Both the position numbers and the translations under genes were made by a program. A stretch of DNA of 64,000 bases from contig CM066296.1 in the NCBI GenBank assembly GCA_033816765.1, positions 1,984,001-2,048,000 of the forward strand. Direction: 5' to 3'. Of this stretch, positions 1 through 10,128 are shown one piece after another. The number at the start of each line of letters is the position of its first letter. Position 1 is the stretch's first letter. This DNA comes from Nothopassalora personata (Eukaryota; Ascomycota; Dothideomycetes; Mycosphaerellales; Mycosphaerellaceae). The notes under the pieces are model-generated. The model searched no databases. It was not told where the DNA came from and was given only the letters and a program-made list of their open reading frames with translations.

Positions 1-149
1 GGCGTGGAAGGGCAGGGATGTAGAGGTTTCGGTTGAGAAATTTGGATGGTGATGTTGAGGTTGATTTTGCGCATCATACGACGGATGGATACAATAGATG
101 ACATGATGATATAGAAGACAACATAGACGACCGTTTGGATCCGCCTGTC

Positions 150-965
150 TCATTGCCATCCGCGCCGAACGACCTCACCAATAGCAACCTGCTCCCGGCG
201 AAGCTCCTTCCAAACCACCAACCCAAGCTCCTTGCTCAACCGATGTTGCCGTCTCCGTATCAAGCTCTGCCGTTCCCGCCTCGCTCTTACCTGGGCCATG
301 CGGTCCAGAATACCATCAGTGACTCTGTCTCGGCTCTTTGTCCGAGGCCACACAAGCTCCTCGGCTTCCACGAGCTTTCGATTCCATGCGTTGAGCTCTC
401 TCTCTCTCTCATATTACACATTCTTCTTCCTACATTCTTCCAGTTCCTCCGTAACGTTACGAAGGCGCAGAGCACGGAGGGATCTGAAGCCTGACATTGG
501 AGTCGGGGCACTGAAGTGAGTCCTTGTTGCGGGTGTGAGGTTGATGTTGATGTTGAGTTGCTCTAAATCAGGCAGATCTTTGAGACTGCCCATCGCCTGC
601 TGCGCCGCGTTGCAGGAGACATGATTACCAAGGTCCAGGACGATATATCTGATCGACTGGGGATACGAAAGAGTGCGTGCGACCAATGTCCTCTACACTT
701 CGACACCTCACTCCATGGCGATGAAGAATTGAATAGATACCCTCCTTGAAGATCAAAGGAAGAGTAAGGATTCCGATTCAATTTCCTCTGGCTCTATACT
801 CGCTGGTAGAGATCTTATCCCAGACCAATACAAGAGCAAGCAATATCGACAGCTTCCTCATCTTCTAACCCGCAGAAATATCGAGGTCGTGTTCAGATGG
901 GCGTATACCATGAAGCGAAGGTCTGGTGGCAGGTCAAGGAGGCCGGGACCTTTCCCGGTTTGCAT
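150..965 (-). pseudogene. Broken tandem paralogue of the F-box-like gene at 1473-2474
   Basis: Read on the minus strand from an ATG at 963-965, a 35-residue frame opens with TGKGPGLLDLPPDLR, matching residues 58 onward of the intact neighbour (TGKGPGLLDLPAEIR), and then stops at 858-860. Colinear matches resume in other frames. The segment around 500-640 (VLDLGNHVS, then PATRTHF) corresponds to VILELGHVS and PATYTHF of the neighbour, and a charged helical tail runs on to a stop at 150-152. The spacing between blocks equals that in the intact protein, so this is a full-length copy broken by several stops and frameshifts, one of them at an AG dinucleotide run near 395-410. Both copies lie on the minus strand, which suggests tandem duplication followed by decay. 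A multi-intron gene is less likely because clean splice sites do not join the blocks. Confidence 0.7.
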
Positions 966-1472
966 GAGTCAGCACGAGGGAATATGTCTTGTCGAATTGT
1001 GAGCTGAATGTGTGCTTCGAGTGGATGATGCTTTCTTCCAAATTATGGTTCCGAGGTTCTGCGAGGTAAGATGCGACGCTGTCGAAGTATTTGTGCTTTG
1101 TGGTGTTGGTGAGAATCTTGGTAGTGGAGTTGGAGGATTGGTGTGGGCTGTGGATGTGTCGAGAGGAGGGGAGAGGCCGCTGAAAGATGGATTATACTTA
1201 GGCTGATTTGGGGACGGGACATTACTCGGGCAAAAGACTGCGAGAGCGATTGGCAAGGGATGGCCAGGTGTTCGAGGACAAGAGTTTGGATTAATCGGAG
1301 GCGAAAGACTGGCAGGTCTTGGCTGGGATATTTAATGATGAGGGTCGTGATTGTGTGTAATACGCTGCGTGTAAGAACTGACTAAACATGGTGCAGCCCA
1401 GACAACGACTTCACCTCCTCCTTGGAAGCCAGACAAGCTTGACGCACGGCGTGAAACCAACTTCACTCTTGA
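966..1472. other. Intergenic, no gene seen
   Basis: This lies between the broken and the intact F-box-like copies. Reading frames here lack an ATG or recognisable content. It probably holds the 3' end of the intact gene at 1473-2474 and the decayed 5' part of the paralogue. Confidence 0.5.
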
Positions 1473-2474
1473 CTACCTCGTTCCAAGATCCCGCCGCAAC
1501 CTCTCCTCCTGAACCCTCAGCCTCTCGCGTCTCTCTTCACGAAGTCTGGCATTGGGATCCCTCACTCGCCCACTCAGCCGCTCTATCTCAGCAACTCTCC
1601 AGTCTATCAGCCTAGTCTTGATCTCGGTTATGGTCATCTGAAGCCTTAATGCCTTCAACTCTTCAAACAACGAAATATCAGCCGGATCCGGCGTCCACTT
1701 CGCTTGCTCCTCCTGAGCCTCTCGAAGCTCCCGCTCCAGGCCATCCTTCTTCGCCTGTCTCTCAGCAGCCTTCTGTCGCTCGATAGCTTCATCCTCAGGG
1801 AATACAAGCCCTACACTGGCAAGTGCTTTGAAGCTGGATGGTGCGCTGGAATCTCGCAGGCGGAAGTGAGTATAGGTTGCGGGTGTTACATGAATCACGA
1901 TATCTCGTAGATTCGGCAGATTCTTTAGGCGGCATAGTGCATCTCGTGCCAGGTGAGGTGAGACATGCCCGAGCTCTAGGATCACAGATTGGACAGACTT
2001 CAGATGTCCTTCCATTCGAGCGGCTGTGATGCCTTCGGGCGTGCGAAATATGACTTTGCGATCTTGCAGCACTAGATCAATTCCTTCGTGGAAGAATATT
2101 GGGTGGGTGAGGATCCAACTCCAGGACTTACGCGCGGTCATCTCGCACCGTGGGATTCTCTTCCATTCTAGCAGGTTGGCGATGTCGATGACGTTGTCTT
2201 CTTCCTTTCGTTCAGCGGCGAAAGAGGGACGCTGGTCGAGGTGGGAATAAATCTCCAGCCTGATCTCAGCTGGTAGATCGAGTAGACCAGGTCCCTTGCC
2301 GGTATTACGAGGATTGGCAGAAAAGTCGCAGTTGCCCGAATCCAGGCCCCAGAGCTGCTCGAAGGGGACAGTGGATCTGTCGCTGGTGGATTCAAGGTTT
2401 GAGGCCACTTTGTCGAAGTAGATGGGCGTCTTTTTGCCTCTGGAAGCTGTGTTCGCATGTCTGGACGAGGACAT
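1473..2474 (-). CDS. F-box-like domain protein, 333 aa
   Basis: The ATG at 2472-2474 opens an uninterrupted 333-residue frame. After a basic, Ser-rich N-terminus, residues about 63-85 carry LLDLPAEIRLEIYSHL, the signature of the F-box-like (2EXR-type) proteins that are expanded in Dothideomycetes. The middle (about 155-210) resembles the usual strand/helix body of this group. The last 110 residues are very rich in Glu, Arg, Lys and Gln with heptad-like Leu spacing, so a coiled coil is likely. Family members are presumed adaptors for SCF ubiquitin ligases, but few have been tested and no target can be read from the sequence. A decayed paralogue lies downstream at 150-965, and another F-box-like gene lies divergently at 3247. 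Confidence 0.75.
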   Translation of the reverse strand: MSSSRHANTASRGKKTPIYFDKVASNLESTSDRSTVPFEQLWGLDSGNCDFSANPRNTGKGPGLLDLPAEIRLEIYSHLDQRPSFAAERKEEDNVIDIANLLEWKRIPRCEMTARKSWSWILTHPIFFHEGIDLVLQDRKVIFRTPEGITAARMEGHLKSVQSVILELGHVSPHLARDALCRLKNLPNLRDIVIHVTPATYTHFRLRDSSAPSSFKALASVGLVFPEDEAIERQKAAERQAKKDGLERELREAQEEQAKWTPDPADISLFEELKALRLQMTITEIKTRLIDWRVAEIERLSGRVRDPNARLREERRERLRVQEERLRRDLGTR

Positions 2475-3246
2475 GTTGGTCGAGGCGACGTTGCCGATTG
2501 CTGGCAGTCGGCGGGTTTGCGGGGCGGATGTTCCAAAGAAGTATCACTCGCTGTTGGTGCGTTGAGGAGAGGAAGGTGGATTCATGGCTTGAATATGGTC
2601 GAATTATGGGTGGAGCGATCTGAGGATTGAGGACATCCGCTTTGGCGGACCAAGCATAGGTCACGAACAGACTGTACAAGGACGCTCGAATGTTTAGACA
2701 TGAGTCTCTTCCCAGCCACGGCTGCATGGAGATTGTACGAGTGAATTGTAATGATTTCCCTGGTATAGAGTAAGTAGGGTAGGACATCGTTGCTCATGGC
2801 CCCAAGGCCTGTCGTCGAAAGAGGTGACCATCACTCAGCCCAACAGCAATAGCAATGATGATGATGTAGCAATAGCAATGATAATGTAGCAATAGCAATG
2901 ATAATGTAGCAATAGCAATGGTAATGTAGCAATAGCAATGACAATGTAGCAATAGCAATGATAATGTAGCAATAGCAATGACAATGTCCGTAACGGGACG
3001 CAAACACCACCGAAGTCGTCTTCGTGGTCGAATCTTGGCGCGTGCTATGGTCAATCATGCAACACGGCGCAGTGCTCCTGCCACCACTGTCACTTGCCCT
3101 GCATATGCCGCCAAGCCTAATCCTTGCAGCCGCGTCCGCGACTTCCCTCTGCGGCTTCACTTTACGGCTTCACTTCGCCGCATTTCCTTTCTTCTCGTCT
3201 CGCTCGTCTCGCTCGTCTTCAAACATCACACACCGACAACATCAAC
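2475..3246. other. Divergent intergenic region with a minisatellite
   Basis: This is the shared upstream region of two divergently transcribed F-box-like genes. It contains the 20-bp tandem repeat listed separately. Short frames on both strands are low-complexity products of that repeat, and no gene is supported. Confidence 0.5.
2841..2988. repeat. 20-bp minisatellite, about seven copies
   Basis: A unit of the form TAGCAATAGCAATGATAATG is repeated head to tail about seven times. Variation is confined to one or two positions, where ATAATG alternates with ACAATG or GTAATG. The unit is internally built from the trinucleotide-like AGCAAT. It lies between two divergent genes and is not coding. 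Confidence 0.9.
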
Positions 3247-4017
3247 ATGGAACCAAAATCTCACTTCTTACGCCTGCCGGCGGAACTACGAAACACCATC
3301 TACACATACCTCCTTGTATCACCTCTCCTCAAGACCGTCGAGTGCGCAAACGCCCTCTGCAACGACGGATCCGCCAAGATCTTCTGCACGACAGAGGATA
3401 ACTTCCTTGCCTCGACATGCCGCCCACAGGAGAGCTCCATCAGGACTATCGGGGAGGCATACAGCCATTATCACAGGGGCACAGACATTCACACATCCAT
3501 TCTACGGGTGAACAAGCTATGCTACCGAGAAGGCGCAGCGATACTCTACGGCAGCACACAAATTGTGATGCGCCCAAGCTCAGGACCGCCTATCCCGAAA
3601 GTGGCGTTGCTGCATGTGGCGCGATTGCATCTGGCGCTCGCTCTCGACTCCACAAAAGCGGCAGCTCTAATGACCTCGTACGCCGCTTTCATGGTTCAGA
3701 CCGAGCTGCCAAACGTGAGAGTCATCTCACTACACATCGATATTGACTTCACAAATGGCGACAGCATCTCCCCAACAGACTTTCGGCCTTTACTGGATAT
3801 TGACACTGAGCGCGTATCGTTCGTGATCGACCTGCACGTCACGCGTGCTTGGGAGTCTGACGGGTTTTGGTCGGAGGCGATAACGATGAAGAAGGGACAT
3901 GAAGAGGCTGCGCAGATAGCAGAGAATGAGGCCTTTAAGATGAGAGGCCTGCTGGTTGGGTGCTTGGAGCAATGGGCTAAGGAGGACAGCAAGCGATTTA
4001 GAGTATTGGAGGGTTGA
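3247..4017 (+). CDS. F-box-like domain protein, 256 aa
   Basis: The frame is open from further upstream, but the ATG at 3247 is chosen because the protein then begins MEPKSHF directly before LRLPAELRNTIYTYLL (residues 9-23), the F-box-like opening normally found at the N-terminus in this family. The rest has the typical body, with an ILRVNKLCYREGAAILYGST block near residues 82-101 that matches the usual R-V-N-K-x-x-Y-x-E pattern. No membrane segment or signal peptide is seen. The role is presumed to be protein-protein interaction and possibly SCF adaptor function; the partner is unknown. It is unrelated in detail to the 333-aa neighbour beyond the first domain. Confidence 0.75.
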   Translation: MEPKSHFLRLPAELRNTIYTYLLVSPLLKTVECANALCNDGSAKIFCTTEDNFLASTCRPQESSIRTIGEAYSHYHRGTDIHTSILRVNKLCYREGAAILYGSTQIVMRPSSGPPIPKVALLHVARLHLALALDSTKAAALMTSYAAFMVQTELPNVRVISLHIDIDFTNGDSISPTDFRPLLDIDTERVSFVIDLHVTRAWESDGFWSEAITMKKGHEEAAQIAENEAFKMRGLLVGCLEQWAKEDSKRFRVLEG

Positions 4018-4178
4018 GTGGATCTCAAAAAGGACACTACATGGGCGCACTGGGTACTCTCAAATGGTGACAAAGCGAGGATAGAACGAGCAACCAGATT
4101 AAAGTAGCGTGCTGAATCGGGTGTGATCGAGTAGAACACACTCAACGACTCCCATACCCACCCATCTAATTCTGAGAG

Positions 4179-4349
4179 CTAGCACACTCCCAATTGCCTG
4201 GCCATACTAATTTCCCCGAAGCGCTCATCATCCCAATCCCTATCTCCTCTTCTTCTTTCAAAGAAAGCGACATCTCTGGGGTCTTTTTCGTCGACGCGAG
4301 CGTTGTACGCGGCGGCGACGGATGCGAGGTTGGGGTTCCGGGTGGACAT
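4179..4349 (-). CDS. Possible small protein, 56 aa
   Basis: The ATG at 4347-4349 starts a 56-codon frame ending at a TAG at 4179-4181. It begins MSTRNPNLASVAAAYNARVD and continues with an acidic/basic tail containing FFERRRGDRDWDDERFGE. Third positions are mostly C or G, as in neighbouring genes, and the composition is protein-like and not low complexity. It lies 3' to 3' with the F-box-like gene ending at 4017. I do not recognise the family. It could be a chance frame; conservation would decide. Confidence 0.4.
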   Translation of the reverse strand: MSTRNPNLASVAAAYNARVDEKDPRDVAFFERRRGDRDWDDERFGEISMARQLGVC

Positions 4350-4725
4350 GACCTGATGTTGGCGTGTGTTGTGTTTCTGCGCCGGGGCGATGTCCCGTGG
4401 TTAGAAGGGTTTGCGGTGATGCATTGCTGTTTGGATTCGTCGGTGATGAGAAAGGAGAGGAGGATCGGTGAAGAAGATCTGTATGCTGATTTGTTGTGTG
4501 CAAGCAGCGGTCGTTATTTATTTACCTGATTCGTAATCACTGTTCACTCAGTGCGTCTTTGCGGTGCTTGACAATTGGACTCGATACGAGTCTGTGCTTT
4601 GCAGTCACATGCTTGATCCGTGCCTATGACACACATTGACTCATAGATGTTGGAAATCAACAAATCCGAGGTTAATCACACAGAATTATCTGCATCCTCC
4701 CTACGGCGCAACGCGTAGTACAGAC
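4350..4725. other. Intergenic, no gene seen
   Basis: This separates the small minus-strand frame from the broken F-box-like copy. Frames on both strands are short or lack an ATG. Confidence 0.4.
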
Positions 4726-5293
4726 ATGGCTACCAAATATAGGGCAACCCTGCTCAGCCTACCTCGTAAGTCGTGTATCCAGCACGCCATGCTCCCAGCT
4801 GACTCGCAGACAGGCGAGCTCCGCGACATGATCTACTCGCACCTCTACACCGACCAAATCGTAGACCTCAATACATCCGGTGATCAAGCTCGCCATTCCT
4901 CCCTCCTCGGCACATGTCGCCAGCTCCGTTCCGAAGCCGCCGAGTCCTACTACAAGCAGGTCGTCTTCTACGGGCCAATCCTCGGCGACCCAACACGATG
5001 GACACTCAAACTGCCTGATGAGCACGCCGAACTCATCTTGGAGATGCGACATTTATGCGGATCAGACCTCAGTCGTGCCGAGCATGTATCACTCGATGGA
5101 GTTCGTGATCATGCGATACGGTCAAGAGGATGATCGAGTTGATTGGGCGGACGTCTTGAGGATGCGGTGAGAGAACGATGCAGAGGATGAGTGGAAACTG
5201 AGGTGGTATCGTTTGTCGGAGTTGCCGAAGGAGGCGAGAGAGCTGAAGGGAGTACTGTGGAAGTCGGGAAAGGGCAAGCTGCATCTGAGATGA
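4726..5293 (+). pseudogene. Broken F-box-like gene
   Basis: From the ATG at 4726 the frame reads through GELRDMIYSHLYTDQIVDL, then LLGTCRQLRSEAAESYY, the usual F-box-like opening and the following conserved helix. Around 5090 the sense content jumps to another frame (MEFVIMRYGQEDDRVDWADV), meets an in-frame TGA at 5168-5170, and continues in the same frame with ENDAEDEWKLRWYR to a TGA at 5291-5293. One frameshift and one nonsense codon therefore interrupt an otherwise colinear protein of about 190 residues. The usual LPAE motif at the very start is degraded to LPADSQTGELR. A short intron bridging the break was considered, but no convincing donor and acceptor were seen. Confidence 0.6.
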
Positions 5294-6221
5294 AGGGTTC
5301 TTGGTCAAAGGGTGATGCGATATAGAGGAGAAACATAGGGGGTTCCAGCGCCAAGAAAGCTCTGCTTTGAATCTTTACGCTGAACGTCGGGTATTGGGGC
5401 ACACAATATTCCCAAGATTCAGTGATGAGAGTGATCTCAACAGAACTGTTGTTGATGGATGAAGTCCTCTTTTGGCAGGCGGAATGTTGTGCTGAGCCCG
5501 GAACCATGGGGGAGCTCATGAAGCGTGGAACCATGGTACGCGTCCGTGGCACGCGGCAGACCCTTTCCCGCGCGTGCGCCCGACCTGAAACCGAACTCTC
5601 CGAGGGTCGAGATGCGTGTTGTACCACGTAGGAGGTACCTCGCTAGCTGAGGAGAACACAGAGCCGGTCGGGTAAATGTTAAGAGGGAAGAGTTCAGACA
5701 TCAAAGGCACACGCGTGACGCACGGGTGACTCGGCTAATCAGTAGCCAATCAGGCAGAGAGATGCATAGCAGGGTAAAGGCGAGGTGTGAAATAGGAGCA
5801 GAGCATTCTCTGGTGGTGAATGTTGGGCCACTTTGGAGGTTCCCTGCTGCTCGCCAGTCCCCCGCGAGCAGAGCATAGGCGTGCATTCATATCCCTCTCA
5901 GCCTGTTGTTCATAGCCGACGCGAATCCATAGACCGAGATCGACCCGTTGGACAAATCTGCAAGCGGAAGCCACTAGCTCCGTACACAGTACACTTATCC
6001 TCCACGGCCAGACCAGCGCTTGCGACATCCACCACTTTTCTCCCTATCCGCCTCCACCACACTCGTGTCGAAACCTTTGAGGACTGCCGGTCAGCAGGTT
6101 ACTCGGCAACAACGTGTGACATCCACACAGGCTGGCCCGCGCAGACGGCACAGACAATACCCGACAACAAAGAAAAGGCAGTCGTTACACATCACTGTAC
6201 GAGTAGAGACGCATCAACACC
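5294..6221. other. Upstream region of vts1
   Basis: About 0.9 kb separates the broken F-box-like gene from the vts1 start. Frames here are shadows without recognisable content. It presumably holds the vts1 promoter and 5' leader. CT-rich stretches near 6030-6060 are typical of fungal promoters, but no single site can be assigned. Confidence 0.4.
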
Positions 6222-8193
6222 ATGTCGAACATCATCGGAAATCGAAACAGCACGCCTGAGGCGTCGAGCTCCTCCTTGTCCGGCTCTACCCTTCGACCGC
6301 CCACGTCCCGCACCATGGCAGCCAGCGGCCACCACCTCCGCGCTTCTGCTGACATGGGAGCCTTATCTGCCACATCGCCCTTGGCCACCCGTGGCATTCG
6401 ACCAGCCTCCGAAGTCTACTACAGCCAGTTCTCCCAGGGCGCGAACGCCGGCAACGAGCAAGATGTGGCAGAAAAGGCGGCTCAGCAGTGGATTGCGGAT
6501 ATCGATCAGTACGAGACGACGCTAGAAGAGATGGCCGCTGCGACACTCGACCAGGACTTCAAGGACGAGCTGAGTGCTATTGAGCAGTGGTTCCGTGTGC
6601 TCAGTGAGCCAGAGAGGACTGCTGCGCTGTATGCACTTCTCCAGCAGACCACGCAGGTCCAGATTCGCTTCTTCATCCAGGTGTTGCAGCAAATGGCCAA
6701 GAGTCACCCGATGTCTGGCGTTTTGTCACCTGCTGCGTTTGGCGAGAAGGATCCAATGTCCTCGAGGATGAACGATGCCATGAACAAGCTGAACGTAGAG
6801 GGGTCGCGTGGCTCGTTCGGATTTGGTGGAAAGCCGCCGCCATCGCCTGGTGGGAAGCGCATGTCTGGACTGGATCCAAGCACGATTAAGTCCATGTTCC
6901 CAGATGCCGCCAATGCCATTGAGGATCAAAAGGCCGAGTTCCAGAAGACGACTGGCAGTGCGCCGAAGTCGAACAGGAACAGCGCTGTTGGTGATCGTGG
7001 GTCTCAATATATGCCGACCATCTCTGCACCTGATGAGGAGCAGTCGAACCAGAAGAAGAACGGCTCGAATATCCCCTCGGGCCCATGGAGAAGCACTAGT
7101 ACGTCCGCACCGGAGAACCAAGCGCCCATCGGCAGACCCAAGTCTTCATCCAGCCAGCAGCCACAAGGACCATCACCCATGGGACAGTTCAGCCAGCCGC
7201 CTCCATCTGCTGGTCTCCGCTCTTCGCGTGCTTTTCCATTGTCCAGCGACAACAACATACAAAGCCAGACTGCCAACGTTGCTGACGGTAACAACAACAA
7301 CGTCGGCATGCCGATGCTTTCGCCATACGCTCCGGGCATGAGCTGGGCATCGATGACTAACACTCCGATGGCCGCCAACTTCAGCCAGCAGCAGAGTGCC
7401 AATCAAGCTGACATGATCGCCAACGCAACAGCTATGAAACTTGCCGCTTTGTCTACTGTCAACAACCGCATCCAGCTCGACGATGTGCGAAAGTACAGGC
7501 GCGCCAGATCTCAGGAAGGTCAGCAGCCACTCTCGCCGGGCGTGCCGCACACCCTCATGACCAATGAGCTTGGTCAGATCCTGACACCGCAACAAGCAGC
7601 CGCTTTACAGCAACAGCACATTGCCCAGATGCAAGGTCGGCGCTCGAGACCCAGCTCACCGGGCATCGCCATCACCGGACCTTCAGGTGGCTACCCGGGC
7701 CAGCCGGGCATGCTTGCGCCACAAAACAATGGATACTTGGCAGCATTTGATGGTGGTATGGCTGGTTTGAACAACGGCATGGCCGGCATGAACCTTGGCA
7801 ACTTTGGTATGGGTGGCATGGGCGGAATGGGAGGCATCAACGAGGGATACCTCTCGGACGCTTCCGAGGTCAACCGTGGAAGATCTCCGCGTGGGCGTAG
7901 AGGCAGCTCGAAGCCGCCAGAGGACCCAACTGATCTCTCCCTGCTGCAGAACTTGCCAGACTGGCTTCGCACATTGCGACTTCACAAATATACCGACAAC
8001 TTGAAAGACATGAGATGGCAAGATCTTGTGCAATTGGACGATGAAGGACTTGAGAAGCGTGGCGTTGCTGCTAAGGGCGCACGCACGAAGCTGTTGAAGG
8101 TACGTGATCGCCATCATATTAAAATTAACGCAAGCTAACATTCAACAGGTCTTCGAGCAAGTCAGAGAAGCGCAAGCTGAAGGCCGCATTTGA
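6222..8193 (+). CDS. vts1: Vts1-type SAM-domain RNA-binding protein, 640 aa
   Basis: Exon 1 is 6222-8099 and exon 2 is 8149-8193. The 49-bp intron has a GTACGT donor, a CTAAC branch site at 8134-8138 and a CAG acceptor, and splicing replaces a spurious tail with [14 protein letters not shown]. Residues about 85-190 hold the conserved N-terminal region ([11 protein letters not shown], then [14 protein letters not shown]). The middle is disordered, rich in Ser, Pro, Gln and Gly/Met repeats. Residues about 570-635 form the SAM domain with [17 protein letters not shown] and [13 protein letters not shown]. Yeast Vts1 and animal Smaug use this domain to bind hairpins with a CNGG loop in mRNAs and recruit the Ccr4-Not deadenylase. 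The SAM signature and layout make the assignment strong. The gene looks intact and sits in normal-composition DNA. Confidence 0.93.
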
Positions 8194-8805
8194 GCCTGTC
8201 CCTCACGGTAACCTTTCGATTTCGAGCTGGCATCTGCCGCGCAGTGTACTCATCCTTCATGTTGTTACTACCTACTAATCACGGGAGCACGAGCGAAAAG
8301 GAGCGGATGGCGGCATTGCATGGCGTATAATCAGGGAGCGGGAAATTGGGTATGCAACGAGTACAATGCATTCATTGCTGCCTTAAAGGAAAGTAAGCAT
8401 TCACCACAGACAATCGCCAAGACATTGCGGCAGTTCCCGCTCAATTGTCTCTGTTACAACGGCGAGTATTCCAATTGTCTTTGTTCACACGTTGTCTTAC
8501 GAGACAATGGAAGGACAGTGACGTGTAAAAGCAGGCTTTGAAGTGTTATTGTTCGTTGCGACAATGTCCTTCATTTCTGTCTTCACTAGAGTCTCCACTA
8601 AACAGATACTCGTTGTCCTCAACGCTCTCCTTCTTTTGAGGACTCTTCGCTTACCTGTCGCATACACATCTCTCTTGTACGACTGACCTGGAAATCACAC
8701 GACTGTCTGAGACAGCGCATCTATAAATACGATTGTCATCGATCATCCGCTCAACACCGGCGACCTGCACCTTCAACTTCAACGAACCAAATCACGATCT
8801 ATCGA
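8194..8805. other. Intergenic between vts1 and the GH16 gene
   Basis: This holds the vts1 3' end and the GH16 promoter. A 73-codon plus-strand frame at 8320-8541 has no recognisable content and overlaps sequence rich in the repeated word ACAATG; I do not call it a gene. Confidence 0.4.
8721..8729 (+). promoter_or_regulatory. TATA box of the GH16 gene
   Basis: CTATAAATA lies about 80 bp upstream of the ATG at 8806, a fitting distance for a core promoter with a short 5' leader in a filamentous fungus. Confidence 0.5.
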
Positions 8806-10128
8806 ATGATGGTCTCACAAACTCTCGCCACGGCACTGGTCGCCTCCTCTGCACTTGTCAAAGCGATGCCAGCAGTCCATCAACCACACATCGCTCCGCG
8901 CGCAGCATCCTCGAACGGCCCAGCATATTCCTTGATCGCTGACTATACCGGCTCCGACTTCTTCAACCATTTCACAGCGTTCACCGGCCCCGATCCGACC
9001 AACGGCTTCGTCGTCTACCAAGACCTCAAATCCGCGGCCCAGCAAAAACTCGTCGGCTACATTTACGATGAAGCCACGAACAAAACGTCCGCATACATGG
9101 GCGTGGACCACACGACGAAGAACCCGACCACAGGCCGCAACTCCGTCCGTCTCCTTGGAAAGGACAAGTTCAATGCTGGCAGCATGGCTGTACTCGACAT
9201 TAACCACATTCCCGTCGCCGCAGGCCTCTGGCCCGCCATCTGGCTTCTCGGCACACCTCCCGATGGCCAAACTTGGCCCATCGCAGGCGAATCCGATATT
9301 CTCGAGTACGTCCATGAAGATGCCAACAACGCTATGACTCTCCACACCGCTCCGGGCTGTATGGTTGATAACTCCAGCTCTCTCTTTCAGGGTGACCTCG
9401 TCGGCGCGGACTGCAATGCTGGAGAACAAACCAAAGGCACTACCGGTTGTAGTATCAAGGCTTTCGAGAAGAATACCGTCGGAAGCCAGAAATTCGCCAC
9501 TGCCGGTCAGGGGTTCAATAATGAGAAGGGTGGTGTGTACGTCCACGATTGGCAGCCTGATGGGATTACGGTCTGGATGTTTCCGCGTGAACACGTTCCT
9601 GACGATCTTGCGAATCCTGCGAGCTGGACGCAGAAGCCGCTTGCCAAGTTCTCAGGTAACGGGTGTGATTATGCTACTGCTTTCTCGGAAATGTACCTCA
9701 TCCTTACCCTTGACTTTTGTGGAGATTGGGCGGGGAATGTCTGGGAGACGAGTGGTGCGAAGGAAAAGACGGGTGTGGCGACTTGTAATGAGTATGTTGC
9801 GAACAACCCCGAGGTCTACAACGACAGCTACTTCGATATCGCGAGTGTGAAGTTCTACTCGAACAATGGACAGGAGCTCGCTAAGCGCCAGGAGGTGCAT
9901 GATACGCATGTCACCGACATCTCCACTACCGTTAAGTCGCGCGATAAGCATAATAACACAACGCCACCAGCTCCCGAGCCTCGCAACGGCACGAACGAGA
10001 CTGGCAACTACACCCTTGACTCGAAGCGCTCGATCCCAACTCCAGTGACTTCTGAGGGGTCGACGGCTGAGACCGCAGGCTGGCTTGTTGCTGCGGGTAT
10101 GTTTGCTGCTCTTGCTTTTGCTCTCTAA
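8806..10128 (+). CDS. GPI-type GH16 endo-beta-1,3(4)-glucanase, 440 aa
   Basis: The single-exon frame starts MMVSQTLATALVASSALVKA, a signal peptide, so the product enters the secretory pathway. The catalytic core spans about residues 40-355: GLWPAIWLLG at 140-149, then GESDILEYVH at 161-170, which supplies the GH16 ExDxxE catalytic motif (Glu162, Asp164, Glu167). Conserved Cys residues follow. Residues about 360-420 are a Ser/Thr/Asn-rich linker, and the protein ends in a hydrophobic stretch (GWLVAAGMFAALAFAL) that fits a GPI-attachment signal. Relatives cut beta-1,3 or mixed beta-1,3/1,4 glucans and act at the wall or plasma membrane. The second Met (8809) could equally be used. It converges with the GH76 gene, another wall enzyme. 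Confidence 0.88.
   Translation: MMVSQTLATALVASSALVKAMPAVHQPHIAPRAASSNGPAYSLIADYTGSDFFNHFTAFTGPDPTNGFVVYQDLKSAAQQKLVGYIYDEATNKTSAYMGVDHTTKNPTTGRNSVRLLGKDKFNAGSMAVLDINHIPVAAGLWPAIWLLGTPPDGQTWPIAGESDILEYVHEDANNAMTLHTAPGCMVDNSSSLFQGDLVGADCNAGEQTKGTTGCSIKAFEKNTVGSQKFATAGQGFNNEKGGVYVHDWQPDGITVWMFPREHVPDDLANPASWTQKPLAKFSGNGCDYATAFSEMYLILTLDFCGDWAGNVWETSGAKEKTGVATCNEYVANNPEVYNDSYFDIASVKFYSNNGQELAKRQEVHDTHVTDISTTVKSRDKHNNTTPPAPEPRNGTNETGNYTLDSKRSIPTPVTSEGSTAETAGWLVAAGMFAALAFAL

Noticed and set aside
2841..2988. Repeat array considered as a CRISPR
   Set aside because: The units abut without spacers and the organism is a fungus.
8815..9594. Long minus-strand frame of about 259 codons
   Set aside because: It is the antisense shadow of the GH16 gene, whose plus-strand frame has a clear family signature.
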